64,000 bases of DNA from JAGWBG01 sp034421095 (GCA_034421095.1 DAOUKR010000018.1:62001-126000), one strand, 5' to 3'. Counted from the stretch's first letter, positions 50,475 to 59,093 are shown. The notes: generated by a model not told the origin, from the sequence alone. Made by a program: numbers and translations.

Positions 50475-51362
50475 ATGGCAGATACAGGTACGTGGAGAGT
50501 CAAGGCGGGACTGGCCCAGATGCTCAAGGGCGGGGTTATCATGGACGTGGTCAACGCAGAGCAAGCCCAGATAGCGGCTGACGCAGGGGCCGTATCTGTC
50601 ATGGCCCTTGAGCGTGTTCCCGCCGACATACGCGCCATGGGCGGTGTGGCACGCATGGCGGACCCCACCAAGATTCAAGAAATTATTGATTCGGTGACCA
50701 TTCCGGTGATGGCCAAATGCCGAATCGGGCACTTTGTGGAGGCACAGGTCCTCGAGGCTATGGGTGTGGACTATATAGACGAATCAGAGGTGCTTACTCC
50801 TGCCGATGAGAGTCACCACGTTTGGAAACACAACTTCAAAGTCCCCTTCGTTTGCGGTTGCCGAGACCTGGGAGAGGCTTTGAGGCGTATCGGCGAGGGC
50901 GCGGCCATGATACGCACCAAGGGCGAAGCCGGCACCGGCGACGTGGTTGAGGCCGTGCGGCACATGCGGACGGTTATGGATGCCATACGCAGGTTGCAGA
51001 ACATGGCCGAGGATGAGTTGCCCACCGCGGCCAAGGAGTTGGGCGTGGACATGGACCTGCTGATGGAGACCCGGAATCAGGGGCGGCTGCCGGTGGTCAA
51101 TTTCGCTGCGGGCGGGGTGGCGAGTCCCGCCGATGCCGCGATGATGATGCAGCTGGGGGCTGACGGGGTCTTCGTGGGCTCCGGGATATTCAAGTCCGGG
51201 GACCCGGCAAAACGAGCGAAAGCTATCGTGCAGGCAGTTACCCATTATAATGATCCGAAGATAATCGCAGAGGTGTCCAGGGACCTGGGTGAGCCTATGG
51301 TGGGCATCGGTGTGAGCTCTCTGAGGGCGGAAGAATTACTCGCGCCCCGTGGGAACCTGTAG
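50475..51362 (+). CDS. pdxS: Pyridoxal 5'-phosphate synthase subunit PdxS
   Basis: Synthase subunit of the DXP-independent PLP pathway: condenses ribose 5-phosphate, glyceraldehyde 3-phosphate and ammonia. The 295-residue protein has LAQMLKGGVIMDVVNAEQA, AVSVMALERVPADIRAMGGVARM, VMAKCRIGHFVEAQ (active Lys), VDYIDESEVLTPADE, and GEAGTGDVVEAVRHMR. It begins at ATG with a GGAGGAATAAGAG site. It forms a dodecamer with PdxT, encoded 42 nt downstream. Confidence 0.98.
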   Translation: MADTGTWRVKAGLAQMLKGGVIMDVVNAEQAQIAADAGAVSVMALERVPADIRAMGGVARMADPTKIQEIIDSVTIPVMAKCRIGHFVEAQVLEAMGVDYIDESEVLTPADESHHVWKHNFKVPFVCGCRDLGEALRRIGEGAAMIRTKGEAGTGDVVEAVRHMRTVMDAIRRLQNMAEDELPTAAKELGVDMDLLMETRNQGRLPVVNFAAGGVASPADAAMMMQLGADGVFVGSGIFKSGDPAKRAKAIVQAVTHYNDPKIIAEVSRDLGEPMVGIGVSSLRAEELLAPRGNL

Positions 51363-51376
51363 ACGCACACTCAAGA

Positions 51377-51411
51377 CCCCCTCTCCCCTTGGGAGAGGGC
51401 TGGGGTGAGGG
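51377..51411. repeat. Dispersed repeat fragment at the pdxT start
   Basis: CCCCCTCTCCCCTTGGGAGA followed by GGGCTGGGGTGAGGG is the hairpin half of the family. It fills the pdxS-pdxT gap and contains the pdxT GTG start codon at 51405. Confidence 0.8.
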
Positions 51412-52022
51412 AAATTCGTAAAGTAGGAGTCCTGGCTGTACAGGGAGATTTTGCCGAGCATATCGCCGTCCTGAAGCGCTTGGGTGTGGACACGGCGGAG
51501 ATCCGGTTGCCTCGCGACTTGGATAATGTGGAAGCCCTCATTATGCCTGGTGGCGAGAGCACCACTTTCAGCTATCTGATGGACCTCTACGACCTTAAAG
51601 GGCCGATCAAGAAGATGGCCGGTATGGGAGTCCCCATCTGGGGCACCTGCGCCGGCATGATTATGATGGCCAGAGAATTGACCGACAAGGAACCTACACC
51701 CATGGGGCTTATGGACATCCTGGTGACCCGTAATGCCTTTGGCAGACAGATAGATAGCTTCGAGGCAGACCTGGAAATCAAGGACCTGGGTGAAGAGGCC
51801 TTTCGCGCCATCTTCATCAGGGCACCCGTCATATTGGACGTAGGCCAGGGCGTGGATATACTGGCCCATCTCCCTGACGGAAAGCCTGTGGCCGTGCGGC
51901 AGGGCAACCTCCTGGCTACCGCCTTTCACCCCGAGCTATCCCCGGACACTCGATTGCACCAATATTTTCTGAACTTGAAACAAGCCTGTCCCGTACCGGG
52001 GTACGGGAGTGGTGTTATCTAA
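51405..52022 (+). CDS. pdxT: Pyridoxal 5'-phosphate synthase glutaminase PdxT
   Basis: Class I glutamine amidotransferase subunit that feeds ammonia to PdxS. Motifs: RKVGVLAVQGDFAEHIAVLKRLG, GGESTTFSYLM, GTCAGMIMMAREL (nucleophilic Cys) and the His/Glu of TAFHPELSPDT. The best start is GTG at 51405, whose context lies in a dispersed repeat (51377-51411) with no clean ribosome site; this gives 205 residues. The last codons (ACPVPGYGSGVI) are also encoded by a palindrome (51990-52007), so both ends seem to be altered by repeats. The enzymatic core is intact. Confidence 0.95.
   Translation: MREIRKVGVLAVQGDFAEHIAVLKRLGVDTAEIRLPRDLDNVEALIMPGGESTTFSYLMDLYDLKGPIKKMAGMGVPIWGTCAGMIMMARELTDKEPTPMGLMDILVTRNAFGRQIDSFEADLEIKDLGEEAFRAIFIRAPVILDVGQGVDILAHLPDGKPVAVRQGNLLATAFHPELSPDTRLHQYFLNLKQACPVPGYGSGVI
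51990..52007. repeat. Palindrome within the 3' end of pdxT
   Basis: CCCGTACC-GG-GGTACGGG, an 8-bp perfect inverted repeat close to the stop codon. Confidence 0.65.
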
Positions 52023-52091
52023 GGGGACGATGCAGCTTCGACCTACAGGCGATGTCCTGAGACGTACCCTGAATCCCGTGGAGGCGCTGGT

Positions 52092-53639
52092 TTGGTAGCT
52101 GTAGACAAATGGGTTCAGGATGACCTGGATGACCTTCTCGATGCTCTGCCACCCAGAGTGAGTGACCCGCTCAAAGCGAGGGATGACCGCAAAGACTTAT
52201 TGGAAGTAATCCTCGACTTGGGACGCGCCCCCGAGGCACGATTCCTCTCCGGCGATATAACCCTGGACCCCAGGGAAGTGGACGAGAATGACCTTCAGTA
52301 CGTAGCGGCAAGGGTGAGCGAGTTCGGTGGTGACAATCGGGCGGGCATTCCTCGCACGTTGCACCGAATATCGGCTATAAGGAACCGCAAGTATGGAATC
52401 GTCGGCATTACCTGTCGTGTCGGTAGGGCCGTGTTCGGGACCATCGGGATTATCGAGGACCTGGTATTCTCCGGGAAGAGCATTCTACTCCTGGGCAGAC
52501 CCGGCGTCGGAAAGACCACCATGCTCCGGGAGGTAGCCCGCGTCCTGGCGGATACCGCAAAGAGGCGAGTCATTATTGTGGACACCTCCAACGAGATAGC
52601 CGGCGACGGCGACATACCCCACCCGGCCATCGGCCACGCCCGCCGGATGCAGGTCTCCACTCCCGCCCAGCAGCACGCCGTGATGATTGAGGCCGTGGAG
52701 AATCACATGCCCCAGGTGATAATTGTTGATGAAATGGGCACGGAATTGGAGGCTGCCGCCGCACGGACCATCGCCGAGCGGGGCGTCCAGCTTATCGCCA
52801 CCGCCCACGGAAATACCCTGGACAACCTGATAGTTAATCCGACCCTTTCAGACCTGATCGGAGGCATCCAGTCCGTAACTCTGGGTGACGAAGAGGCACG
52901 GAGAAGGGGCACCCAGAAGACCACCCTGGAAAGGAAGGCGCCCCCCACTTTCGACGTGGTGGTGGAGATTCAAAGTTGGGAGCGGGTTGCCATTCACGAT
53001 GATGTGACCCGTGTAGTGGACACGTGGCTCAGGGGCTATCCCATTACGCCGGAATCACGATGGCTTGACGAGTCCGGCCAGGTGAAGAAGGCCAAGGAAG
53101 TAAGCTCTAGCCGCGAGCCTTCCAGCGCCCAAACCGTCCAGCAATACGCGGATGCCAGCAACGATCTTGCCCTGGATAAAGCCGATGAGACCCGGATATT
53201 TCTTTTTGGAGTGGGCCGCGAGAAGGTAGAACAGGCGGCAGAATCCATAGGATTTCCGGTAAACGTGGTGAACGACCTCCGTGGGGCCGACGTAGTCCTC
53301 ACCACCAAGACCCACTACAGGCGCGGCTCACAGCTAGTGAGAGCAGCCGAGAGGACGGGCAAGCCCGTCTACGTGCTCAGGAAGAACACGGTGCCCCAGG
53401 TGCACCAGTTTCTCAGGGCAGTGGCCGGAAATCAGGATAACGACGGCGCAGTGGGGGTTGCCCTGGAGGAGGCCCGCGAGGCCGCACAGCGAGTAATTAA
53501 CGGGGTGAAGTCAGTTGACTTGCACCCCCAGCGGGCCTACATACGCAGGCTTCAACACCTCCTGGCCGAAGAGTACCAGGTGGCCTCCGTAAGCAGTGGC
53601 AGGGACCCCAACCGGCGCGTCACCTTCCACAAGGCTTAG
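52092..53639 (+). CDS. AAA/SpoIIIAA-like ATPase with R3H domain (Ycf45 family)
   Basis: A 515-residue protein with an N-terminal region (DLDDLLDALPPRVSDPL), a RecA-like ATPase core with Walker A GRPGVGKTT (about 136) and Walker B QVIIVDEMG, the conserved IATAHGNTLDNLIVNPTL, and a C-terminal R3H nucleic-acid-binding domain (VDLHPQRAYIRRLQHLLAEEY). This layout matches the chloroplast Ycf45/cyanobacterial R3H ATPases related to SpoIIIAA. It starts at TTG with GGAGG eight bases upstream. It ends 10 nt before tmk. Likely RNA or ssDNA related, role unknown. Confidence 0.88.
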   Translation: MVAVDKWVQDDLDDLLDALPPRVSDPLKARDDRKDLLEVILDLGRAPEARFLSGDITLDPREVDENDLQYVAARVSEFGGDNRAGIPRTLHRISAIRNRKYGIVGITCRVGRAVFGTIGIIEDLVFSGKSILLLGRPGVGKTTMLREVARVLADTAKRRVIIVDTSNEIAGDGDIPHPAIGHARRMQVSTPAQQHAVMIEAVENHMPQVIIVDEMGTELEAAAARTIAERGVQLIATAHGNTLDNLIVNPTLSDLIGGIQSVTLGDEEARRRGTQKTTLERKAPPTFDVVVEIQSWERVAIHDDVTRVVDTWLRGYPITPESRWLDESGQVKKAKEVSSSREPSSAQTVQQYADASNDLALDKADETRIFLFGVGREKVEQAAESIGFPVNVVNDLRGADVVLTTKTHYRRGSQLVRAAERTGKPVYVLRKNTVPQVHQFLRAVAGNQDNDGAVGVALEEAREAAQRVINGVKSVDLHPQRAYIRRLQHLLAEEYQVASVSSGRDPNRRVTFHKA

Positions 53640-53649
53640 GGCCGGCTTT

Positions 53650-54315
53650 TTGGGCCTGTTCATCGTTTTCGAAGGCGGTGAAGGTGCTGGCAAAAGCACC
53701 CAGGCCCGCATGCTGAGCCGACGCCTGACCCGCGAGGGCTACCAGGTTGTGCTGACCCACGAACCCGGCGGGACTCCCTTGGGGGAAGCGGTGCGGCGGT
53801 GGCTCAAGACCCGCCCAGGCCTTACGCCCACTACAGAGCTTATGCTCTTCACCGCCGCCAGGGCGCAGCTTGTGGAAACGGTGATTTCTCCCGCCCTTGA
53901 GTCCGGTCGGATAGTGGTCTGTGACCGCTTTGTAGCATCCACGGTGGCGTATCAGGGCTGCGGGCGTGGGCTGGACCTGCAGCTAATCAACCGGCTGAAC
54001 AGGGCGGCCACCCACGACCTCTTCCCGGACCTGACAGTGTTCCTGGACATGGAGGTAGAGTCTGGCCTGGCCCGCAAAAAGGGCCATCTGGGTGGGCAGA
54101 CTGGTGAGCGAGACACCTTCGAGTCCGAAACCCTGGAGTTCCACCGTAGGGTAAGGGAGGGCTATCTGGACCTGGCATCCTCAGAGCCTCCTGGCTGCTC
54201 AGGCAGGGAGGGCTGGCTGGTGATAGATGGAACCCTGCCAAGGGATACCATTGCGTCCCGAATCTGGGAAAAAGTCCGGCAACTCCTTGACGACAGGCCC
54301 GCCGACGCTAAATGA
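53650..54315 (+). CDS. tmk: Thymidylate kinase
   Basis: Phosphorylates dTMP to dTDP. Family motifs: P-loop FEGGEGAGKST, THEPGGTPLGEAVRRWL (DR/Y-type region), CDRFVASTVAYQGCGRGLDL, and LTVFLDMEVESGLARKKG (lid Arg region). The start is uncertain: the frame is open back to 53596, inside the previous gene. TTG at 53650 gives LGLFIVFEGGEGAGKST and 221 residues, which matches typical length; no good ribosome site is seen. It overlaps the convergent CaiB gene by 8 nt. Confidence 0.93.
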   Translation: MGLFIVFEGGEGAGKSTQARMLSRRLTREGYQVVLTHEPGGTPLGEAVRRWLKTRPGLTPTTELMLFTAARAQLVETVISPALESGRIVVCDRFVASTVAYQGCGRGLDLQLINRLNRAATHDLFPDLTVFLDMEVESGLARKKGHLGGQTGERDTFESETLEFHRRVREGYLDLASSEPPGCSGREGWLVIDGTLPRDTIASRIWEKVRQLLDDRPADAK

Positions 54316-55555
54316 CCCCGTCCTCCCGTAGTTGGGCTATTTCCGATGGCTCCAGCCCAAGGACTTGCCCATAAACCAGGTCATTGTCATAGCCAAGGGC
54401 CACCGACCCCCTCCATACCTTGCCCGGAGTCAGGGAGAACTTGGGCGAGATGCCCGTACCCTTGACCCTTCTGCCCAGTTGCACGTCATCCCACTCGATG
54501 TGGGTGTTTCGCATCTGAAAATGGGGGTCCTCGGCCATGTCCTTGGGGGTCATTATGGAGCAGCAGGCCACCCGCCCGGCGTTCATGGTGTCCTCTACTT
54601 CCTTCACGGTCCGCTCCTCCACCCAGCCTCGCAGGATGGCGTCGAACTCAATCCCTCCCTGTGACTCCACCTGGCGGTGGGCATTCCGCCATTTCTCCTC
54701 CGTGGGGTCAAGGCCCAATACTCGGCATACGCGGTCGAAGACTACCCCGACAGCGGCGATGATAACCCAACCATCCTTGGCCTGATAGGTGTCGTAGGGT
54801 TGAAACAGCCCCGCCTTGTTACCGGCGCGTTCTCGGACTATTCCCAACTCGTTATAGGCCACCATGGTGCCGGCCAGGATGTGGTGGATGGCCTCATACT
54901 GGGCAAGGTCAATGACTTGCCCTTTCCCTGTGCGCTGGGCATAGATATATCCGGCCAAAGACGACCAGAGGCAGAAGAGGGCAGTGATGTAGTCTGCCGT
55001 CCAGGGAGTCGCCTTCACGGGAGGATCAGGTTCGGGGAAGCCCGTCAGGTTCATCATTCCGCCGAAGGCTTGCCCTATGAAATCGTAGGATGCCCTGCCC
55101 AGATAATCGGGGTGCCCGTCCTGGCCGTAGCCCGACACGTGTGCAATGACGATGCGGGGATTGACTCCGGTCACGGTCTCGTCGTCCAGTCCCCACTCCC
55201 TGTATGTCCCGGGTATGGAAGATTCCATCCAGATGTCCGTATAAGAAATAAACTGAAGGAACAACTCCTTGCCCCTGGTTGTGCTCAGGTCCAGGGTAAC
55301 GTGAAAGATGTTGCGACGGTCCTGGACCCAGCCGGCGGCAACGGACGTGCCGTCGTTAGCCTCAATGGGAAACTCCAGATTCCTCCATACGCCGTCCCCT
55401 ACCCCAGGCCGCTCAATCTGGATTACCTCTGCGCCCATTTCGGCGGCCATCTCCGCCGCAAAGGGCTGGGCAATTATGGTCCCGGTGGATAGGATACGCA
55501 CTCCCTGGAGAGGACCGAAGAGCTCGGGAAGTAGCGAAGGCCTCTGCTGGTCCAT
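54308..55555 (-). CDS. CaiB/BaiF-family class III CoA-transferase
   Basis: A 415-residue CoA-transferase from ATG 55555 (AAGGAGG six bases upstream). Features are FGPLQGVRILSTGTIIAQPFAAEMAAEMGAEVIQIE, LDLSTTRGKELFLQFISYTDIWMES, IVIAHVSGYGQDG and KATPWTADYITALFCLW, which carries the Asp position expected for the aspartyl-CoA intermediate. It is only distantly similar to the other copy (32150-33400). Its 3' end overlaps tmk by 8 nt. No obvious pathway genes adjoin, so the substrate is unknown. Confidence 0.9.
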   Translation of the reverse strand: MDQQRPSLLPELFGPLQGVRILSTGTIIAQPFAAEMAAEMGAEVIQIERPGVGDGVWRNLEFPIEANDGTSVAAGWVQDRRNIFHVTLDLSTTRGKELFLQFISYTDIWMESSIPGTYREWGLDDETVTGVNPRIVIAHVSGYGQDGHPDYLGRASYDFIGQAFGGMMNLTGFPEPDPPVKATPWTADYITALFCLWSSLAGYIYAQRTGKGQVIDLAQYEAIHHILAGTMVAYNELGIVRERAGNKAGLFQPYDTYQAKDGWVIIAAVGVVFDRVCRVLGLDPTEEKWRNAHRQVESQGGIEFDAILRGWVEERTVKEVEDTMNAGRVACCSIMTPKDMAEDPHFQMRNTHIEWDDVQLGRRVKGTGISPKFSLTPGKVWRGSVALGYDNDLVYGQVLGLEPSEIAQLREDGVI

Positions 55556-55779
55556 ACATGTCCTCCTTGCCGTTTGTTCTCGCCCTAGTATAGCGGCTGG
55601 CCCGTTGAGCATCAACGGAAGGGGTATACTTGACACCAATAATGGTGGGCCTCACCATAACCTGATAGGACCTGTTCGCAATGCGATCCGTCACCCTATA
55701 ATGGGGGAGACCATCTCTCCGTCATTAGTCCCGTCGTGCCCACAAACTCTTCTCATTGGTGGTCACAGGCGCAAGTAAT

Positions 55780-56772
55780 ATGAAACACCGGGGCCTGATA
55801 GCCTTCTTCTTTCTGGCAATAGCCGTATTTGCCGGGCTGGCGCTCTACGGAGACCTGCCGGAGCTTCTCCACCAGGTCTCTTCCTTCTCCGTAACCTACT
55901 GGCTCGCGGTACTTGGCCTTGCCCTGGCCAACTATCTCCTTCGACTGGTGCGCTGGCACTACTATCTCAGGGTGTTGGGCATCCGCATAGGAAGCGGGGA
56001 CAGCGTCGCCATATTCATGGCCGGCTTGGGCATGGCAATAACCCCCGGGCGTGTGGGTGAGTTAGCCAAGTCCTATTTCCTCAAAGATAAGATGGGCGTT
56101 CCAGTGGCCCGGTCCTCTGTTGTCGTGATTGCCGAGCGCATTACGGACCTGATAGCGGTGTTGCTTCTCAGCCTCTGGGGGCTGACGCTCGTGCCCTACG
56201 GCTGGGTAGCAGCACTGGTGGTGCTGGCGGCATTTGGAGCCTTCATCCTGCTTGCGGTCACCCCTTGGGGAAGTGAGAAGATGCTCCGTCTGCCCGTAAT
56301 CCGACGGTGGAGTCCTTTCTTGACCACATCAAGGGACGGGTTTCGACAAATATTCTCGATAAAACCCCTGGCTATAGCGGTCGTGCTGGGTATGCTGGCC
56401 TGGTTTGCGGAGGGGTTCGGTCTCTGGCTGGTGCTGCGCGGTCTTGATGCGACTGGGTCCTTGGGACATGCTATCTCCATATATGCCGCGGCAACCCTCC
56501 TGGGTGCTATTACGCTGCTCCCCGGGGGACTGGTGGGCACAGAGGGCGGCATGGTAGCATTGCTACAGCAAGTGGAGGGCATGACCAAGACCCAGGCTTC
56601 TTCAGCGACCTTTATAATCAGGATTTGCACCCTCTGGTTCGCCCTGCTAATAGGACTTCTGGCCTTGATATACGTGCAGATATTTATGCCCAAAAGAGCT
56701 TCCCCTGAAGAAATTGCCGAGGAGGTTGGCCCTTCTCCCCTTTATTCCGACCCACCCGGAGAAGTAAGCTAG
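55780..56772 (+). CDS. UPF0104/AglD-type lysylphosphatidylglycerol synthase TM-like (flippase-like) membrane protein
   Basis: A 330-residue polytopic protein of the UPF0104 family, related to the membrane domain of MprF and to archaeal AglD. About eight hydrophobic segments, with typical motifs: NYLLRLVRWHYYLRVLG, FMAGLGMAITPGRVGELAKSYFL, and LLPGGLVGTEGGMVALL. Members translocate or modify lipids or polyprenol-linked sugars. It is 21 nt upstream of the UbiA-family prenyl-phosphate enzyme, suggesting a shared role in envelope lipid-linked sugars. Starts at ATG 55780; a weak ribosome site and an upstream alternative at 55756 leave the N-terminus uncertain. Confidence 0.85.
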   Translation: MKHRGLIAFFFLAIAVFAGLALYGDLPELLHQVSSFSVTYWLAVLGLALANYLLRLVRWHYYLRVLGIRIGSGDSVAIFMAGLGMAITPGRVGELAKSYFLKDKMGVPVARSSVVVIAERITDLIAVLLLSLWGLTLVPYGWVAALVVLAAFGAFILLAVTPWGSEKMLRLPVIRRWSPFLTTSRDGFRQIFSIKPLAIAVVLGMLAWFAEGFGLWLVLRGLDATGSLGHAISIYAAATLLGAITLLPGGLVGTEGGMVALLQQVEGMTKTQASSATFIIRICTLWFALLIGLLALIYVQIFMPKRASPEEIAEEVGPSPLYSDPPGEVS

Positions 56773-56793
56773 GGATGATGAGAGGGAGTAGGT

Positions 56794-57768
56794 ATGGCAG
56801 GTAAAGACCAGGCTGCCGGGCCTCCCGTCGGTCACTCCAAGGGGGCCGGTGCATTGCTTCCTGGTATCTACGTCATTGCCAGGAGTACGTTGCTTGCCAT
56901 GCGCCCGGTGCAATGGACCAAGAGCCTCCTGGTGTTCCTGCCTCTCGCCTTCTCCGTGGGAGAGCGGTGGTCATGGAACGAAGCGTCCCTTCTGTCCGAG
57001 TTCCTTATTCGGGCCGTCGAGGGCGCACTTGTCTTTTGCGCCCTATCGGGGGCCGTCTACATTATCAACGACATATTCGACCGGGAGAAGGACAGGAATC
57101 ATCCCCGCAAACGCAGGCGGCCCATAGCCTCGGGACAACTTCCGGTTGCCGTAGCCGCCACCGTCGCACTATTATTGTTGGGGTTGTCCCTGGCGGGCAG
57201 CTTCCTGCTGGACACAGGCTTCGGAATAGTGTGCGTCGTGTACCTAGCCATGCACCTTGGCTACTCATCCCTTCTCAAGAGGATAATCATTCTGGACGTG
57301 ATGATAGTAGGTGTAGGGTATCTGATACGGGTAGTGGCGGGGGCCTTTGTTATAGACGTAACCGTCTCGCCCTGGCTGTACACCACCATAGGGTTGGGAG
57401 CACTGTTCATAGCCCTGGGGAAAAGGTACAGCGAACTCAAGTCGGCCGGGAGCAACGCAGGCGACCAGAGGGTGGTCCTGGACCAGTACAGCCGGGAGTT
57501 CCTGAGCCAGGTAATCACCGTCACCGGCGCCGCTACCCTGGTGACCTATGCCCTCTACACCTTTACAGCCAGGAATGTCCCCGACGACCATAGCATGATG
57601 CTGACGGTTCCCTTTGTCATATTCGGTCTTCTCCGATACCTGTACCTGGTAAATCAGACCGACGATGCCGAAAGCCCGGAGCTGGTAATAATCAAGGACA
57701 AGCCGCTGCTCGTAGACGTATTGCTCTGGGCGGTAACTGCGATTGTAATTTTGACGGTGAGTAGATAG
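56794..57768 (+). CDS. UbiA-family decaprenyl-phosphate phosphoribosyltransferase-like enzyme
   Basis: A 324-residue membrane prenyltransferase. The two Asp-rich motifs are visible: AVYIINDIFDREKDRNHPRKRRRP (NDxxDxxxD) and a second near KRYSEL. The N-terminal MRPVQWTKSLLVFLPLAF segment is close to the DPPR synthase branch (decaprenylphosphoryl-ribose biosynthesis), rather than quinone prenyltransferases. It could make polyprenyl-phosphoribose for cell-envelope arabinan, or prenylate a small molecule. The start follows GAGGGAGTAGGT. It sits 21 nt after the flippase-like gene. The polymer it serves is not identified. Confidence 0.85.
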   Translation: MAGKDQAAGPPVGHSKGAGALLPGIYVIARSTLLAMRPVQWTKSLLVFLPLAFSVGERWSWNEASLLSEFLIRAVEGALVFCALSGAVYIINDIFDREKDRNHPRKRRRPIASGQLPVAVAATVALLLLGLSLAGSFLLDTGFGIVCVVYLAMHLGYSSLLKRIIILDVMIVGVGYLIRVVAGAFVIDVTVSPWLYTTIGLGALFIALGKRYSELKSAGSNAGDQRVVLDQYSREFLSQVITVTGAATLVTYALYTFTARNVPDDHSMMLTVPFVIFGLLRYLYLVNQTDDAESPELVIIKDKPLLVDVLLWAVTAIVILTVSR

Positions 57769-57791
57769 CCGGGTTGTGTTGCAGCTTCACC

Positions 57792-57820
57792 TTGACACAC
57801 CTGGGGGGAGCCAATACAAT
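57792..57820 (+). promoter_or_regulatory. Consensus-type promoter for the rplU operon
   Basis: TTGACA (57792-57797), a 17-nt spacer and TACAAT (57815-57820). The predicted transcript would start only about 12 nt before the ATG. Confidence 0.8.
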
Positions 57821-57838
57821 AGCTTGCAGAGGATGATG

Positions 57839-58492
57839 ATGGATTACGCAATTCTTAAAACTGGAAACAAGCAATACAGGGTCAAGCCCGGCGACGTGAT
57901 AGACGTTGAAAAACTCCCAGTTGAAGAAGGCTCTTCAGTCGAGCTCACCGACGTGCTGGCGATTTCCCAGGACGGCGAGGTGACCTTGGGCACACCTCTG
58001 GTCTCCGGTGCCAGTATCCATGCCCACGTGAGAGAGCAGGGCAAGGACGATAAAATTATCGTGTTCAAGTACAAGCGCAAGGTCCGCTATCGCCGGAAGA
58101 AGGGCCACAGGCAGCCCTATACCAGGCTGGCGATAACCTCTATATGGTTGGGTGACAAGGAAATAGCCGTCCTGGAGGAGACCGAACCCCAGGCTGCCGC
58201 CTTTGAGGGGACCTTTGTAGACGAGGTCGAGGACGAGCTTACGGACGACGTGGAAGACGACGAAATTGACGATGACCTCAACGACGAGTTGGCGGATGAC
58301 CTCGAAGATGACGAGGCCGACGGCGACTTGGAAGATGAAGCCGCAGACCAGGATGATGATATTGTTGACGGCCCCACGAGTGAGCTTTCGAGCGAACCTG
58401 AGGACGATGCGACGGAGGGGCCTGAAGGCGAAGACGCAGTTGAGGCCAACGATGGACCCTCGGACGAGGCCCGAGGTGGAGGTGATAGGTAA
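57839..58492 (+). CDS. rplU: 50S ribosomal protein L21 with long acidic C-terminal tail
   Basis: The first ~105 residues are a normal L21 (MDYAILKTGNKQYRVKPGD, then VFKYKRKVRYRRKKGHRQPYT). The remaining ~110 residues are a low-complexity Asp/Glu-rich extension (DELTDDVEDDEIDDDLND, then blocks of ED and DD). A usual L21 is about 100-105 residues. Three ATGs in frame lie at 57833, 57836 and 57839; the third best fits AGAGG. Its TAA overlaps the rpmA ATG by one base. Typical L21 contacts 23S rRNA; a charged tail there might be flexible or regulatory. Confidence 0.95.
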   Translation: MDYAILKTGNKQYRVKPGDVIDVEKLPVEEGSSVELTDVLAISQDGEVTLGTPLVSGASIHAHVREQGKDDKIIVFKYKRKVRYRRKKGHRQPYTRLAITSIWLGDKEIAVLEETEPQAAAFEGTFVDEVEDELTDDVEDDEIDDDLNDELADDLEDDEADGDLEDEAADQDDDIVDGPTSELSSEPEDDATEGPEGEDAVEANDGPSDEARGGGDR

Positions 58493-58773
58493 TGGCCCAT
58501 AAAAAAGCGGGGGGCAGCTCCCGTAACGGTCGCGACAGCAAGTCCAAGCGCTTGGGTGTAAAACGTTTCGACGGGGAGCACGTGAGCGCGGGCAGCGTTA
58601 TTATGAGGCAGCGGGGCACCCAAATCAGGCCGGGCCGCAACGTCGGACTCGGTAGAGACTTTACCCTGTTCGCCCTGTTGGAAGGCCGGGTCAAGTTCGA
58701 ATGGGCGGCCAAGGGCAAGCGCCGGGCAAGCGTTTATCCCGTGGAGTCCCCAGTAGATTCCAAAGTAGGTTAA
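58492..58773 (+). CDS. rpmA: 50S ribosomal protein L27
   Basis: A 93-residue ribosomal protein near the peptidyl transferase centre. It begins AHKKAGGSSRNGRDSKSKRLGVK directly after Met, with no cleaved N-terminal extension, then GSVIMRQRGTQIRPGRNVGLGRDFTLFAL. The start overlaps the rplU stop by 1 nt, a common L21-L27 arrangement. Confidence 0.97.
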   Translation: MAHKKAGGSSRNGRDSKSKRLGVKRFDGEHVSAGSVIMRQRGTQIRPGRNVGLGRDFTLFALLEGRVKFEWAAKGKRRASVYPVESPVDSKVG

Positions 58774-58778
58774 CATAG

Positions 58779-58979
58779 ATGAAGAAGGATATTCATCCCC
58801 AGTACTACGCAGCCACCGTCACCTGCTCATGCGGCAATACCTTTGTACTTGGGGCCACCAAGCCCACAATGCGGGTGGAAATTTGCAGCAAGTGCCACCC
58901 CTTCTATACCGGTCAGCAAAGGGTGGTGGACACCGAGGGCAGGATTGAGCGGCTCAGGCGGCGGTTTAACTTGCAGTAA
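58779..58979 (+). CDS. rpmE: 50S ribosomal protein L31 (zinc-binding type)
   Basis: A 66-residue L31 with the C+ zinc pattern: CSCGNTF early (CxC) and CSKCHPFYTGQQ (CxxC), so it keeps the metal site. It begins MKKDIHPQY. It is 5 nt after rpmA. A following hairpin region separates it from the DUF1385 gene. Confidence 0.97.
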   Translation: MKKDIHPQYYAATVTCSCGNTFVLGATKPTMRVEICSKCHPFYTGQQRVVDTEGRIERLRRRFNLQ

Positions 58980-58999
58980 CCCCGTGTAAACGGACGTAT

Positions 59000-59070
59000 C
59001 CGACGCATCTAAAGAGGGGGTGAGTGCCCCGGCGCCAGGCCGGGAGTCGCCCGCCCCCTTTATCTATGTC
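59000..59070. other. Structured spacer between rpmE and DUF1385 gene
   Basis: AAAGAGGGGG and CCCCCTTTA form outer arms around a GC-rich inner stem (CCCCGGC ... GGCCGGG). It may be a terminator-like or RNA leader structure. No known family recognised. Confidence 0.45.
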
Positions 59071-59093
59071 TGTCTTGTGAAGGAGAGTGGGGT

